DNA of 64,000 nucleotides from CAXMQS01 sp964195995 (GTDB lineage: Bacteria > Actinomycetota > Acidimicrobiia > Spongiisociales > JAOTWH01): assembly GCA_964195995.1 (NCBI GenBank), contig CAXMQS010000080.1, forward strand, positions 1 to 64,000. The letters run 5' to 3'. Within the stretch, counting starts at the first letter, position 1. Each line of letters begins with the position of its first letter. The position numbers were made by a program, and so were the translations under genes. Below, piece after piece: positions 25,236 through 32,980 of this stretch. Under the pieces are notes generated by a model. It made no database searches. It was not told where the DNA came from and worked only from the letters and a program-made list of their open reading frames with translations.

Positions 25236-25643
25236 CTACCTCGCCTCCGGCACCTCGATGCCGCGATCGGGCAGGATTCCATTAAGGACGCCGATCCTCG
25301 CCTGGATGCTGGAACCGCCACCGGCCTCCATCGGCTGGGCGTTTAGAGACACGCCGCCCAGGTTGCCCATCTCGCCGGCCGAGGCCGCACCCGCCTGGGT
25401 CACGAGGTCGATCTTCTGCTTCTCCAGCAGGACAAGCCGGGAGCGCAGACCCGAACGCTCGACAAGCAGGTCCTCATCAGAATGGCCGGCATCGAGATCG
25501 ACTGCGTACTGAGCGGCCTCCTCGCGGAGTGCGTCCTAGCGCTTCAGAAGCTCGTACTTCTCGGCGAAGGCACCATCGGGGAGCTCTCGCAGAGCGTCGT
25601 GGACCTCAGCCAGCCTGGCTGTCAGGTCTGACCTTGGATCCAC
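25236..25643 (-). pseudogene. Small coiled-coil protein gene interrupted by an in-frame TAG
   Basis: Minus strand from a GTG at 25643, 20 bp downstream of the TIR gene stop, to a TAG at 25236. The reading is VDPRSDLTARLAEVHDALRE... to KYELLKR, then an in-frame TAG at 25536-25538 (codon 36). It continues without another stop for about 100 codons: DALREEAAQYAVDL ..., LLEKQKIDLVTQAG ..., ending GILPDRGIEVPEAR. The helical Glu/Leu/Arg-rich pattern is the same on both sides of the stop, so this was one 135-codon gene. It is broken by a single substitution, an error in the sequence, or (less likely) readthrough. The family is unknown. Confidence 0.65.
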
Positions 25644-25662
25644 TTCCCTGTCCCCCGAGGCG

Positions 25663-27201
25663 TCAGCGTCCACTGAGCATCAGCGAGCCACCAACGAGGG
25701 TCACCACGGGCCCGATACGGACAACCGAAAAGAACTCGGTCGCCTCTCCTTGGACGTCAAGCATCTCTCGAAGTACCTCGACCGGAAATACTACCCCCAC
25801 CACGATGGCCACCACTCCCAGGATCACCGTGATCCAGCGGGGGATCCGCACAAGAGCGAGCACTCCGCCGACGACGGCCACTGCCAAGAGCAGAGTCCCC
25901 ATGCTGCTGCCGCTGGCGTCGACCTCGTAGTCAAAGAGGTAATCCAGGGAGAAGTCGCGAGCCGTCAACTCATTCCGCCAAGGAAGGAAGACCGAGAGGG
26001 CCACCAGCACCCCGCCGAGCAGCGTCGCCACTCCCTCCCTGGGGAACCTGAACCAGGGGTCCTTGGCAATGGCCGCCTTGGCGGCCTTCTCTCCCGCTTC
26101 CGCCCCTGCCTGTTGGGCGACTGTGGCGGCCGCGGCACGTACTTCAATGGCGTGTTCTTCGGCCAACTCGGCCGCCATCGCCGCCTCGCGTTCCTCAGCG
26201 GCCAGCGTCGCCTCCTCGGCAGCCGCCATGGCTGCTGCTTCGCGTTCCGCCGCTTCGGATTCTGCTGCGAGCTCGCCGGCCTGAGCCGCGGCTTGGCGTT
26301 CGGCCGCGGCGAGCTTGGCAGCGTCGGTCGCCGCCTCTGCCGCGGCACGTTCCTCTGTCGCCCTTGCCGCGGCCGCCTTGCTGCGAGTTGCGCTCGCCGA
26401 GGCGGCGACTCGGGCCCACTGCTCGTCGTTGAGCAGCGGGGGCACCTCGGTGAGCCCGAAGAACGTAGCCACGCCGCGGAGCAGGTCATCCAACTTCGGG
26501 TCGCCGGCGTCCCCCTGCCAACCGATCAGGTTCGCCGTTTGGGTCTGCCCGAAGCCGAGCGGTTGACGGACATCGTCAAGTAGCGCCGGTAGGAGGATCG
26601 TCCGAGCCTTGGCCACCTGCGCTTCCTCTTGGACCCACTCCGACTCGACCGACATCTCAGTCCACAGCACGACGACGCATACCGCGGCATCGAGGGCCTC
26701 GGCGATTACGCGCCGAAACGCCTGCCCGGCCTGTATCTCGTGATCCCACCACACCGGCCAGCCGCGGCGCTCCAGGGCTTGTGCCGCGAGGCTGGCCCGA
26801 TCTCGATCCTCTGACTTGTAGCTCACGAAGATGTGATCCCCAGTCGAGACTGGGCGTGCCCTCACGCCAGTGGCTTCCCGTCGGTTCGGTTCCGGCTCAG
26901 GCGGGGCTGGCGTCGGCTGCCTAGGCCGGCTGAGCTGGGCTGGAGCCGGTAACTCCTCGAGCGGTATCTCCTTGACCGACATGGGGATTTCGTCCGCCGC
27001 GGCCGCGGCTTCCGAAGAAACTGCATCCCTCTCTGCCGGCTCAGGCGCGCTGACGGCCGGCGGTGTCGTCTTTGCATCCGAGACTGGCGACGTGCCGTCG
27101 GCGGGACGCTGCGAATCCGCGATAGGGAAGCCGCAATGGGGGCACGCAGGTGCCCGGTCCGACACCTGGTTCCCACACTCGGGACAGTTGATCAGAGCCA
27201 T
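25663..27201 (-). CDS. Zinc-ribbon/TIR/coiled-coil/membrane protein
   Basis: 512 residues with an unusual domain order. Residues 6-23 form a zinc ribbon (CPEC ... CPHC). Residues 30-120 are a Pro/Ala/Glu-rich linker. About 122-250 is a TIR domain (HIFVSYKSEDRDRASLAAQALERRGWPVWWD, then the SVESEWVQEE helix that holds the Glu position used by NAD-cleaving TIRs). About 268-375 is an Ala/Glu-rich coiled coil. About 390-512 contains four hydrophobic segments. Bacterial TIR domains often hydrolyse NAD+ or make signalling nucleotides in antiphage defence; membrane-anchored TIRs may instead be scaffolds. A TACCGT box is at 27242-27247, about 40 nt upstream. The following small gene is broken. Function in defence is inference. 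Confidence 0.82.
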   Translation of the reverse strand: MALINCPECGNQVSDRAPACPHCGFPIADSQRPADGTSPVSDAKTTPPAVSAPEPAERDAVSSEAAAAADEIPMSVKEIPLEELPAPAQLSRPRQPTPAPPEPEPNRREATGVRARPVSTGDHIFVSYKSEDRDRASLAAQALERRGWPVWWDHEIQAGQAFRRVIAEALDAAVCVVVLWTEMSVESEWVQEEAQVAKARTILLPALLDDVRQPLGFGQTQTANLIGWQGDAGDPKLDDLLRGVATFFGLTEVPPLLNDEQWARVAASASATRSKAAAARATEERAAAEAATDAAKLAAAERQAAAQAGELAAESEAAEREAAAMAAAEEATLAAEEREAAMAAELAEEHAIEVRAAAATVAQQAGAEAGEKAAKAAIAKDPWFRFPREGVATLLGGVLVALSVFLPWRNELTARDFSLDYLFDYEVDASGSSMGTLLLAVAVVGGVLALVRIPRWITVILGVVAIVVGVVFPVEVLREMLDVQGEATEFFSVVRIGPVVTLVGGSLMLSGR

Positions 27202-27393
27202 CCGCGCCCCCGTCCTGGCTCAGCTTCCGTGGCTCTCGCCAACGGTAGCGGGCCAACGAGGCCCTCGCTTGGAACGAAAACCGGTGCGGGCGCTCCTGAG
27301 GGTCAGGCGTTGGGCTCTCCCGCTAGTCCGAACGCCTGTGGCCTCACAGAGCCGCTCGGCCAAGCTTACGGAAATGGCTTGGACATGGATCAC

Positions 27394-28692
27394 CTACGTC
27401 GGAAAACCCGTCTTCGCCTTGGGCAGGGGTGCCCGGTACCAAATGGGCATGTGATCGCTCACATTGTGCTCGTATCGCTTGACCAGCGCCGCCCGCTGAG
27501 TTTTGGTGAGCTCGGCGTACGACTTGTTGTGGAGTGCCTGGCAAAAGAGCTCCGTGAAGTTGAAGACGCCGTAGTCGGGCCCGGTCGGCTGCATCCCCCA
27601 GGCTTCGTTGGGTGAATGGGCCGCGTCGGGAGTGGTCTCCACATACTTGCGCAGGCGGGCGTCTCGCGAGAAGACACCGATCTGGTCGAAGGTCTGGTTC
27701 AGCCGGATGTTGGTGCGAAACAGTTCGTTGGGAGGATGGTTCTGCTTGGGCCGCGGGTGCCCGACGATGAACGGGAAACTCACGTACACCTGCCTTCCTG
27801 CGGCGGTTTCCAGACCGCCAAGCTCCTCGTACCGCTTTCTGATCCGGGCCAGATCCCTCTTTGGTCTATCGAAGTCGAAGTTCAAGTCACCAAGCAGCAG
27901 AACGTTGTCGGCGTCGCCAGACCGCACCTTGCCGAGAATCCACTCGACCAACGCCGCCGCCTCCAGCTGACGATCGATCTTGCGGCCGTAATGGAGATGA
28001 GCGTTCACGGCTAAGAACGTGTAGCGCTCTGCCCCCGGCTGTGCCCGTACCTCGAAGCTCGCCGCGAACGGTGAGCGGATGAACTGGAGGAACCTGTCAA
28101 CCTCTGGCCTGAAGGCAGGTTGGCGGCGCGGTGGTCGCTTGCCCTCGGCTATGGCGGAAGCAACCTCCTTGCTGAACGCGCGCCACCTCTTGGCAGTTGG
28201 CTCCTTGGCCATGTTGTCGAAGATCTCCTTGTGGTGCTCGGCGAGGGTCTTGAGCACTTTGGTTCGACTGGTCGACACTTCCGCCACCAACTCGCCGCGA
28301 TGCACGACGCGTCGGTTGTATAGGTAGGCGAGCCGTTCCTCGTTACCGCTCTCACCCGGGAAGGTGCCAACGATGTCTGAAACGATCAGCCCGTATTCGT
28401 CCCCGAGCATCTCCCGCAGCTTGCGAATGCCGGTCATGTCGTCCATGACCTCCTGAACTGCGATGAGGTCGAAGTGCTTACAGACGTCAGCCAGGAAGCG
28501 CATCGTGTTCCCGTCGCGGCCCTTGTCGCGGTTAGCTGCGTTGCGCACCGCTCCGAACTTGCGGATGTTGAACGAGGCAACCACCAAAGATCCGTAGACA
28601 TATTCGGGAAGACCGAAGCCGATAGGGTCCTTGTTGAGCGTCCTGCGGATCTTGGTCCACTCCCGCGGCGTGAACTCTTTGGCCGTCGCCAT
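27394..28692 (-). CDS. Endonuclease/exonuclease/phosphatase-fold protein
   Basis: 432 residues. The EEP (DNase I-like) catalytic motifs appear in order: VASFNIRKFG (about 40), DLIAVQEV with the metal-binding Glu (about 77), FLAVNAHLHYG with the catalytic His (about 228), LLLGDLNFDFD with the Asp-x-Asn pair (about 270), and the final SDHMPIW with Asp-His (about 418). The substrate could be DNA, RNA or a phospholipid/inositol phosphate; the sequence does not decide. The start has GGAGGA upstream, and a TAGGGT box lies at 28737-28742. There is no signal peptide. It is on the same strand as the TIR gene, 192 bp before it. That gap holds only the possible TIR promoter. Confidence 0.85.
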   Translation of the reverse strand: MATAKEFTPREWTKIRRTLNKDPIGFGLPEYVYGSLVVASFNIRKFGAVRNAANRDKGRDGNTMRFLADVCKHFDLIAVQEVMDDMTGIRKLREMLGDEYGLIVSDIVGTFPGESGNEERLAYLYNRRVVHRGELVAEVSTSRTKVLKTLAEHHKEIFDNMAKEPTAKRWRAFSKEVASAIAEGKRPPRRQPAFRPEVDRFLQFIRSPFAASFEVRAQPGAERYTFLAVNAHLHYGRKIDRQLEAAALVEWILGKVRSGDADNVLLLGDLNFDFDRPKRDLARIRKRYEELGGLETAAGRQVYVSFPFIVGHPRPKQNHPPNELFRTNIRLNQTFDQIGVFSRDARLRKYVETTPDAAHSPNEAWGMQPTGPDYGVFNFTELFCQALHNKSYAELTKTQRAALVKRYEHNVSDHMPIWYRAPLPKAKTGFPT

Positions 28693-28736
28693 CGCGAATC
28701 CTCCGTCCGAATCGCCCCTGCCCGCGTCGCCGCGTC

Positions 28737-28742
28737 ACCCTA
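28737..28742 (-). promoter_or_regulatory. -10 box, leadered promoter of the EEP-fold gene
   Basis: TAGGGT on the minus strand, 44 nt before the ATG at 28692. Nothing else is recognisable in the 211 bp between gltX and this gene. Confidence 0.35.
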
Positions 28743-28903
28743 CCAATCCCGACCTGCTCTCGGCTGGCTGCGACGGTGGCTGCCAGCCGACGCCGGGCCG
28801 ACGTTTCGCCCTTCTTGGTCACAGGCCGTCTTCGGGTCTGGGAGGTCATTCCCCGATAGCACCGCGTGTCGCGTCGGGCTGGATTCGACAATGCGAGTGG
28901 TCG

Positions 28904-30346
28904 CTAGCCGATTCGCTCCGAAGCAACGCGGATGCGCTCCAGCGACTGCTCCCTACCCAGGCCTTCAAGCGACTCGAACAGTGGCGGACTCACCGACGAG
29001 CCCGTCACAGCCACTCGGATCGGTTGCAACCCCTTTCTGGCAGATAGCTCCAGCGAACCGAGCATGGCCCGCAGCGCCTCCTCGATCGCGGGGGCTGACC
29101 AATCCTCTACGTCGGATAGCGCGGCCGCCGCGCCCCCGAGCGCCGACCGCGCCTCGGGTGTAGTCATCACCTTGTTCCACGACTTGTCGTCGTAGACCAG
29201 GTCTCCGAAAAGGAAACGAACCTGCGGCGCCACCTCGGTGAGCAGCTTGGTGCGCTCCTGTACCAGGGGCGCCAGCTGCGTCAACGCCGCCATCTCCGCT
29301 ACCTCTAGTGGACGCTCCAGGTCTGCCTCGACAAGCGGCTGCAGCGAGGCGGCGAACCCTTCGGGGTCCATCGCCCGGATATAGGCGCCGTTCATCCACT
29401 CCAGCTTCTGGGGGTCGAACACCGCGGGGTTCTTCAACACGTCGTCGAGAGAGAACCGTGCCACCGCGTCGTCACGCGAGATGATGTCGTCGTCCCCGCC
29501 CGGCGACCAACCGAGCAGCGAGAGGTAGTTGACGACGGCGTCGGCAACGAACCCGGCGTTGCGATAGGCGTGAAGTGACGTATCGCCGTGGCGCTTCGAC
29601 AGCTTGGAGCCGTCGGGCCCCATCAGCAACGACAGGTGCACATAGGTCGGTGACTCCGCCCCCATGCCCTGCGCTATGAGGATGTGCTTCGGGGTTGACG
29701 ACAGCAGGTCCTCTCCCCTGATGACATGGGTGATGCCGTAGTCGATGTCGTCCACCGAAGATGCCAGGTGGTAGGTCGGCGAACCATCGGAGCGCAGGAT
29801 GACGAAGTCGTCGATGGTCTCGTTGTCGAAGCTCATGTCTTCACGGACGACATCACGAAAGGTGGTTGCCCCTGGCCGGGGCACTGCCAAGCGCAGTGAC
29901 GCCGACTCCCCCGCCGCCACGCGCGTGGCGGCTTCGTCGGAATCGATGGTCCGGCAGCGACCGTCGTAGCCGGGTGGCTTGCCCTCGTCACGAGCCTTCT
30001 TTCGGCGCTCGTCCAGCTCCTCCGCCTTGCAGAAACAGGGGTAGGCCGTGCCGGCGGCTGTCAGGCTTTCGGCCACCTCGCGATAGCGGTCGAAACGGTC
30101 GCTCTGGCGATAGCTGCCGTGGGGGCCCCCAACCTCGACGCCCTCGTCCCAGTCGAGGCCCAGCCACCGCAGCCCATCGAGGATGTCCTGGGCGAACTCA
30201 GCGGTGGAACGCGCAGTGTCGGTGTCGTCGGAGCGCACGATGAACTCGCCGCCGGCGTTCCGAACGGCGAGCCAATTGAACAAGGCGGTCCTGGCATTGC
30301 CGATATGGAGAAAGCCCGTTGGTGACGGGGCGAAGCGTGCCCTCAC
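28904..30346 (-). CDS. gltX: Glutamyl-tRNA synthetase
   Basis: 480 residues, class I synthetase. The HIGH motif is in RFAPSPTGFLHIGNARTALFNW at the N-terminus, and the KMSKS equivalent is DGSKLSKRHGDTS near residue 245. A single gltX next to a gatCAB system suggests a non-discriminating enzyme that charges both tRNA-Glu and tRNA-Gln. The GTG start overlaps the stop of the FAH-family gene by 4 bp, so it is the last gene of a three-gene operon. The tRNA-Gln/Glu pair is 5 kb away, across the accessory stretch. Confidence 0.96.
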   Translation of the reverse strand: MRARFAPSPTGFLHIGNARTALFNWLAVRNAGGEFIVRSDDTDTARSTAEFAQDILDGLRWLGLDWDEGVEVGGPHGSYRQSDRFDRYREVAESLTAAGTAYPCFCKAEELDERRKKARDEGKPPGYDGRCRTIDSDEAATRVAAGESASLRLAVPRPGATTFRDVVREDMSFDNETIDDFVILRSDGSPTYHLASSVDDIDYGITHVIRGEDLLSSTPKHILIAQGMGAESPTYVHLSLLMGPDGSKLSKRHGDTSLHAYRNAGFVADAVVNYLSLLGWSPGGDDDIISRDDAVARFSLDDVLKNPAVFDPQKLEWMNGAYIRAMDPEGFAASLQPLVEADLERPLEVAEMAALTQLAPLVQERTKLLTEVAPQVRFLFGDLVYDDKSWNKVMTTPEARSALGGAAAALSDVEDWSAPAIEEALRAMLGSLELSARKGLQPIRVAVTGSSVSPPLFESLEGLGREQSLERIRVASERIG

Positions 30347-31098
30347 GACACGACCGGATTCCGCAGTATTCCAATCCCCTCGACCTCGACCTCCATGACG
30401 TCGCCCGGCTGCACGGCACCGACACCCTCGGGGGTACCTGTGAGGATCACGTCGCCCGGCAGCAGGGTCATCACCGCCGAGATATAGGCGATGAGCTCAG
30501 GCACGCCGAAGATGAGGTCGGCGGTGCTGCCCTCTTGCCGGACCTCCCCATTGACGCGAGAGATGACGTAGTGGTTCTCGGAAGGGTCGAATTCGGTCTC
30601 GACGGCTGGCCCCAGCGGACAGAACGTGTCGAAGCTCTTGGCCCTCGTCCACTGACCGTCCGACCGCTGCAGGTCTCTGGCCGTGACATCGTTGGCTGCC
30701 GTATATCCGAGCACGTGAGACAGGGCATCCTCGACCGCGACCTTGGCCGTCACCTTGCCGATGACGACTGCCAGCTCTGCCTCATGGTGGACTTCCGTTG
30801 ACTCGGGCGGATACCGGACCCCATCGCCAGGGCCGATAACGGCAGTAGCCGGCTTGAGGAAGATGAGAGGTTCCACCGGAAGCTTGGCTCCCATTTCGGC
30901 GGCGTGATCGGCGTAGTTCCGCCCGACGGCCACGATCTTGGTCGGGAATACCGGGGACAACAAACGAGTCTCAGTGAAGGAGAGAACGGTCTCAGTCGGT
31001 TCCCACGCCACGAAGGGAGTGCCCCGATAGAGACGGATCCCCTCTTCTTCCACGCCGCCGTAGGCGATGTCGTCGGCCTGCACGCGGACGATCTTCAC
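30343..31098 (-). CDS. Fumarylacetoacetate hydrolase-family protein
   Basis: 251 residues. The short N-terminal segment is followed by the catalytic FAH fold: KIVAVGRNYADHAAEMG, PLIFLKPATAVIGPGDGV, the metal-binding Glu set in EVHHEAELAVVIGK, GYTAANDVTARDLQ, SFDTFCPLGPAV, and the final LTGTPEGVGAVQPGD. Members cleave or isomerise acylpyruvates or oxaloacetate (FAHD1-type) in aromatic or central metabolism. The exact substrate is unknown. It overlaps both neighbours by GTGA. Pairing with gltX is also known from mycobacteria, so it is an old neighbourhood. Confidence 0.87.
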   Translation of the reverse strand: MKIVRVQADDIAYGGVEEEGIRLYRGTPFVAWEPTETVLSFTETRLLSPVFPTKIVAVGRNYADHAAEMGAKLPVEPLIFLKPATAVIGPGDGVRYPPESTEVHHEAELAVVIGKVTAKVAVEDALSHVLGYTAANDVTARDLQRSDGQWTRAKSFDTFCPLGPAVETEFDPSENHYVISRVNGEVRQEGSTADLIFGVPELIAYISAVMTLLPGDVILTGTPEGVGAVQPGDVMEVEVEGIGILRNPVVS

Positions 31099-31607
31099 AG
31101 GACCGCGCCGTCGGCAACGGCTGCCCGGACCTCATCGATGGTGGAAACCAACACCTCGATCGGCACCGCGGCAACCAGCTTCGATGCGTTGTGGGGCTGG
31201 CGCGCCATGTCCCCGACCCAGCCACCACGTTCGGCCGCGATGCGGTCGGCGACCGCGGCGGGTATTCCCGAACGGTCGTAGCACAGGATGATGGCGGCGA
31301 GGGCGATGTCACCGCCAACAGGGGCGCGACCGAAGTGGCTGGCGCGGGCGGTGGCAAGGGCGGCGATCGCCACTTCGGCGTCTGCCCGCCGTTCCCCTTC
31401 GACGAGCGCTAACTCGATCTTCGACGCGAGAGTCCTGGCGTAGCCGGCGTCGGGTCCCGGCGTTCCAAAGGCGCCGCCCCACGGCACCGCCGCCGGCTCG
31501 GAGAGCTCGCCGGGTCGTGTCGGCGACCAGCGACGAGCCGCCTCCGGCTGTGGCTTGCCAACCGGAAGATCGGCCAGCGTGATTTCGACGTTCGGTTGTT
31601 GTCCCAT
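31095..31607 (-). CDS. Conserved hypothetical protein, first gene of the gltX operon
   Basis: 170 residues, soluble, Ala-rich and helical. Notable stretches are WGGAFGTPGPDAGYARTLASKIEL and IILCYDRSGIPAAVADRIAAERGGWVGDMARQPHNASKLVAAVP. I do not recognise the family. It is translationally coupled to the FAH gene. A TATCTT box lies 8 nt before the ATG, divergent from pgpA. Confidence 0.75.
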   Translation of the reverse strand: MGQQPNVEITLADLPVGKPQPEAARRWSPTRPGELSEPAAVPWGGAFGTPGPDAGYARTLASKIELALVEGERRADAEVAIAALATARASHFGRAPVGGDIALAAIILCYDRSGIPAAVADRIAAERGGWVGDMARQPHNASKLVAAVPIEVLVSTIDEVRAAVADGAVL

Positions 31608-31652
31608 CGCGCCACAAGATAGGGCCGGTGGACTGGACTCGGAGTCACGAAG

Positions 31653-31658
31653 TAGCGT
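31653..31658 (+). promoter_or_regulatory. -10 box of a leaderless promoter (pgpA)
   Basis: TAGCGT, 6 nt before the ATG at 31665. Confidence 0.5.
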
Positions 31659-31664
31659 GGCCCG

Positions 31665-32108
31665 ATGCGTCGTTTCGTTGCCTCATCCTTCGGCCTTGGC
31701 CTCATCCCGCGCCGACTGTGGGGATCTGACAGCGGGGCGGGCACATTCGGCGCGGCGTTGGCAGCCGCCATCGCCCTGCCGTTGATGGATAAGCCCCTGT
31801 GGGGCGCCGTCGCCGCCGTGGTTGCAATCGCCGCGTCGATGTGGGCGTCGGCACCATTTGCCGACGGTGATCCGGGGTGGGTCGCCATCGACGAGGTCGC
31901 CGGCACGCTGGTAGCCCTTGTCGGCCTGACATGGATTCCGTGGCTGGTGGCGCTCGTCATCGCTCGAGTGGCCGACATCACCAAGGCGTTGCCCGGAATA
32001 AAGAAGGCGGAGAGACTCCCGGGTGCGCTTGGGGTGACGGCCGACGACGTGCTGGCCGGCCTCTACGGCTTGGCCGCCGGCTGGATCCTCATGGGTTTGG
32101 GCGCTTGA
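31665..32108 (+). CDS. pgpA: Phosphatidylglycerophosphatase A
   Basis: 147 residues. Family motifs are the N-terminal SFGLGLIPRRLWGSDSGAGTFGAALA, DPGWVAIDEVAGTLVALVG and the C-terminal LGVTADDVLAGLYGLAAGWILM, with three or four membrane helices. It removes the terminal phosphate from phosphatidylglycerol phosphate to make phosphatidylglycerol at the membrane. Confidence 0.9.
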   Translation: MRRFVASSFGLGLIPRRLWGSDSGAGTFGAALAAAIALPLMDKPLWGAVAAVVAIAASMWASAPFADGDPGWVAIDEVAGTLVALVGLTWIPWLVALVIARVADITKALPGIKKAERLPGALGVTADDVLAGLYGLAAGWILMGLGA

Positions 32109-32171
32109 TAGAGGTCTATTGCCCTAATCGGTTTCCACCCCGCTTCATAGGATGTTGGTAAGGAGGCAGCC

Positions 32172-32636
32172 ATGGCGGAGACCAACTCGAGCGACTATTC
32201 GCTGATGCCGAGCCTGGTGGTTGTCGGCATCGACGGCTCTGAGGCCAGCAAAAGGGCGGCGGCCGTAGCCGCGGCTCTGGCCAGGCGCAACAACGCCGCC
32301 CTCCACCTGGTAACGGTGGTTCGGCCTCCGGAGGGATGGTGGGGTGTCATCGGCTCGCCACCAACGCCGCATGCTGTCGCCGATGCCCTTACCGACGCCC
32401 AGCGCAAGATCATCGACGAGACTCTCGAGTCCATGGACCTCGAAGGGCTCGAGGTGGAGACGGTTGAGGAGATCGGGGACCCGGCGGGCGTCCTCGCCGA
32501 CTACTGCAAGCAGAAGGGCGCTGACATGTTGGTGGTCGGAAGACGAGGAGCGAGTCTCGTGGAGCGCCTCGTCATGGGATCCGTCGCCGACCGCCTGGCC
32601 CACATCGCCCCGTGTCCGGTGCTGATCGTCCCCTAG
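32172..32636 (+). CDS. Universal stress protein, UspA family
   Basis: 154 residues. The fold starts LVVVGIDGSEASKRAAAVAAALA. The ATP-binding pattern at the C-terminus is VVGRRGASLVERLVMGSVADRLAHIAPCPVLIVP (Gly-x2-Gly-x9-Gly-Ser). AAGGAGG lies upstream, and a TAGGAT box lies 18 nt before the ATG. Its role in stress survival is inferred from the family. It overlaps the convergent small membrane-protein gene by 4 bp at the 3' end. Confidence 0.92.
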   Translation: MAETNSSDYSLMPSLVVVGIDGSEASKRAAAVAAALARRNNAALHLVTVVRPPEGWWGVIGSPPTPHAVADALTDAQRKIIDETLESMDLEGLEVETVEEIGDPAGVLADYCKQKGADMLVVGRRGASLVERLVMGSVADRLAHIAPCPVLIVP

Positions 32637-32980
32637 CGGATGTTGAAGTACCAGAACCAAGCGGCGGCGCCAACGATCCCGGCAAAGAAGGCAGCCTTCC
32701 AGGCGGCCTTGACCATGCCGTAGAAGAAACCGGCAAGCGCGATCCCGCCGACGGCGATCAATATGCCTGCCAGCACCGGGTCGGCGCCAACCGACTCGAG
32801 AAGCCCGTCGGGGATCTTGTCGGCGACGCTGTCGGGCAGGCGGTCGATGACCTCCTGCGGGATCTTCTCGATCAGGCCTTCGCCGAGGTCCTGGATGACG
32901 TCCGTCGGAAGCTGGTCAATGACGTCGTCGGGGATCTGGTCGACGAGGTTCTCTGCGTCCTGGGCGAGTTGCGCAGTCAT
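32633..32980 (-). CDS. Small repeat-containing membrane protein coupled to pepN
   Basis: 115 residues. Residues 13-62 are built from a degenerate unit of about 8-9 residues (QIPDDVIDQ, LPTDVIQD, KIPQEVIDR, LPDSVADK, IPDGLLES), each with Pro after Ile or Leu and an acidic partner. Two hydrophobic helices follow (about 69-90 and 94-112) with a short basic loop between them. I recognise no family. Its start overlaps the pepN stop by ATGA, so it is made together with the aminopeptidase. The repeat may form a solenoid or binding surface at the membrane. Confidence 0.75.
   Translation of the reverse strand: MTAQLAQDAENLVDQIPDDVIDQLPTDVIQDLGEGLIEKIPQEVIDRLPDSVADKIPDGLLESVGADPVLAGILIAVGGIALAGFFYGMVKAAWKAAFFAGIVGAAAWFWYFNIR

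Noticed and set aside
23811..28740. Prophage or integrated plasmid
   Set aside because: No integrase, capsid, portal, terminase, replication or conjugation gene is present; only the att-like repeat and cargo-like genes.
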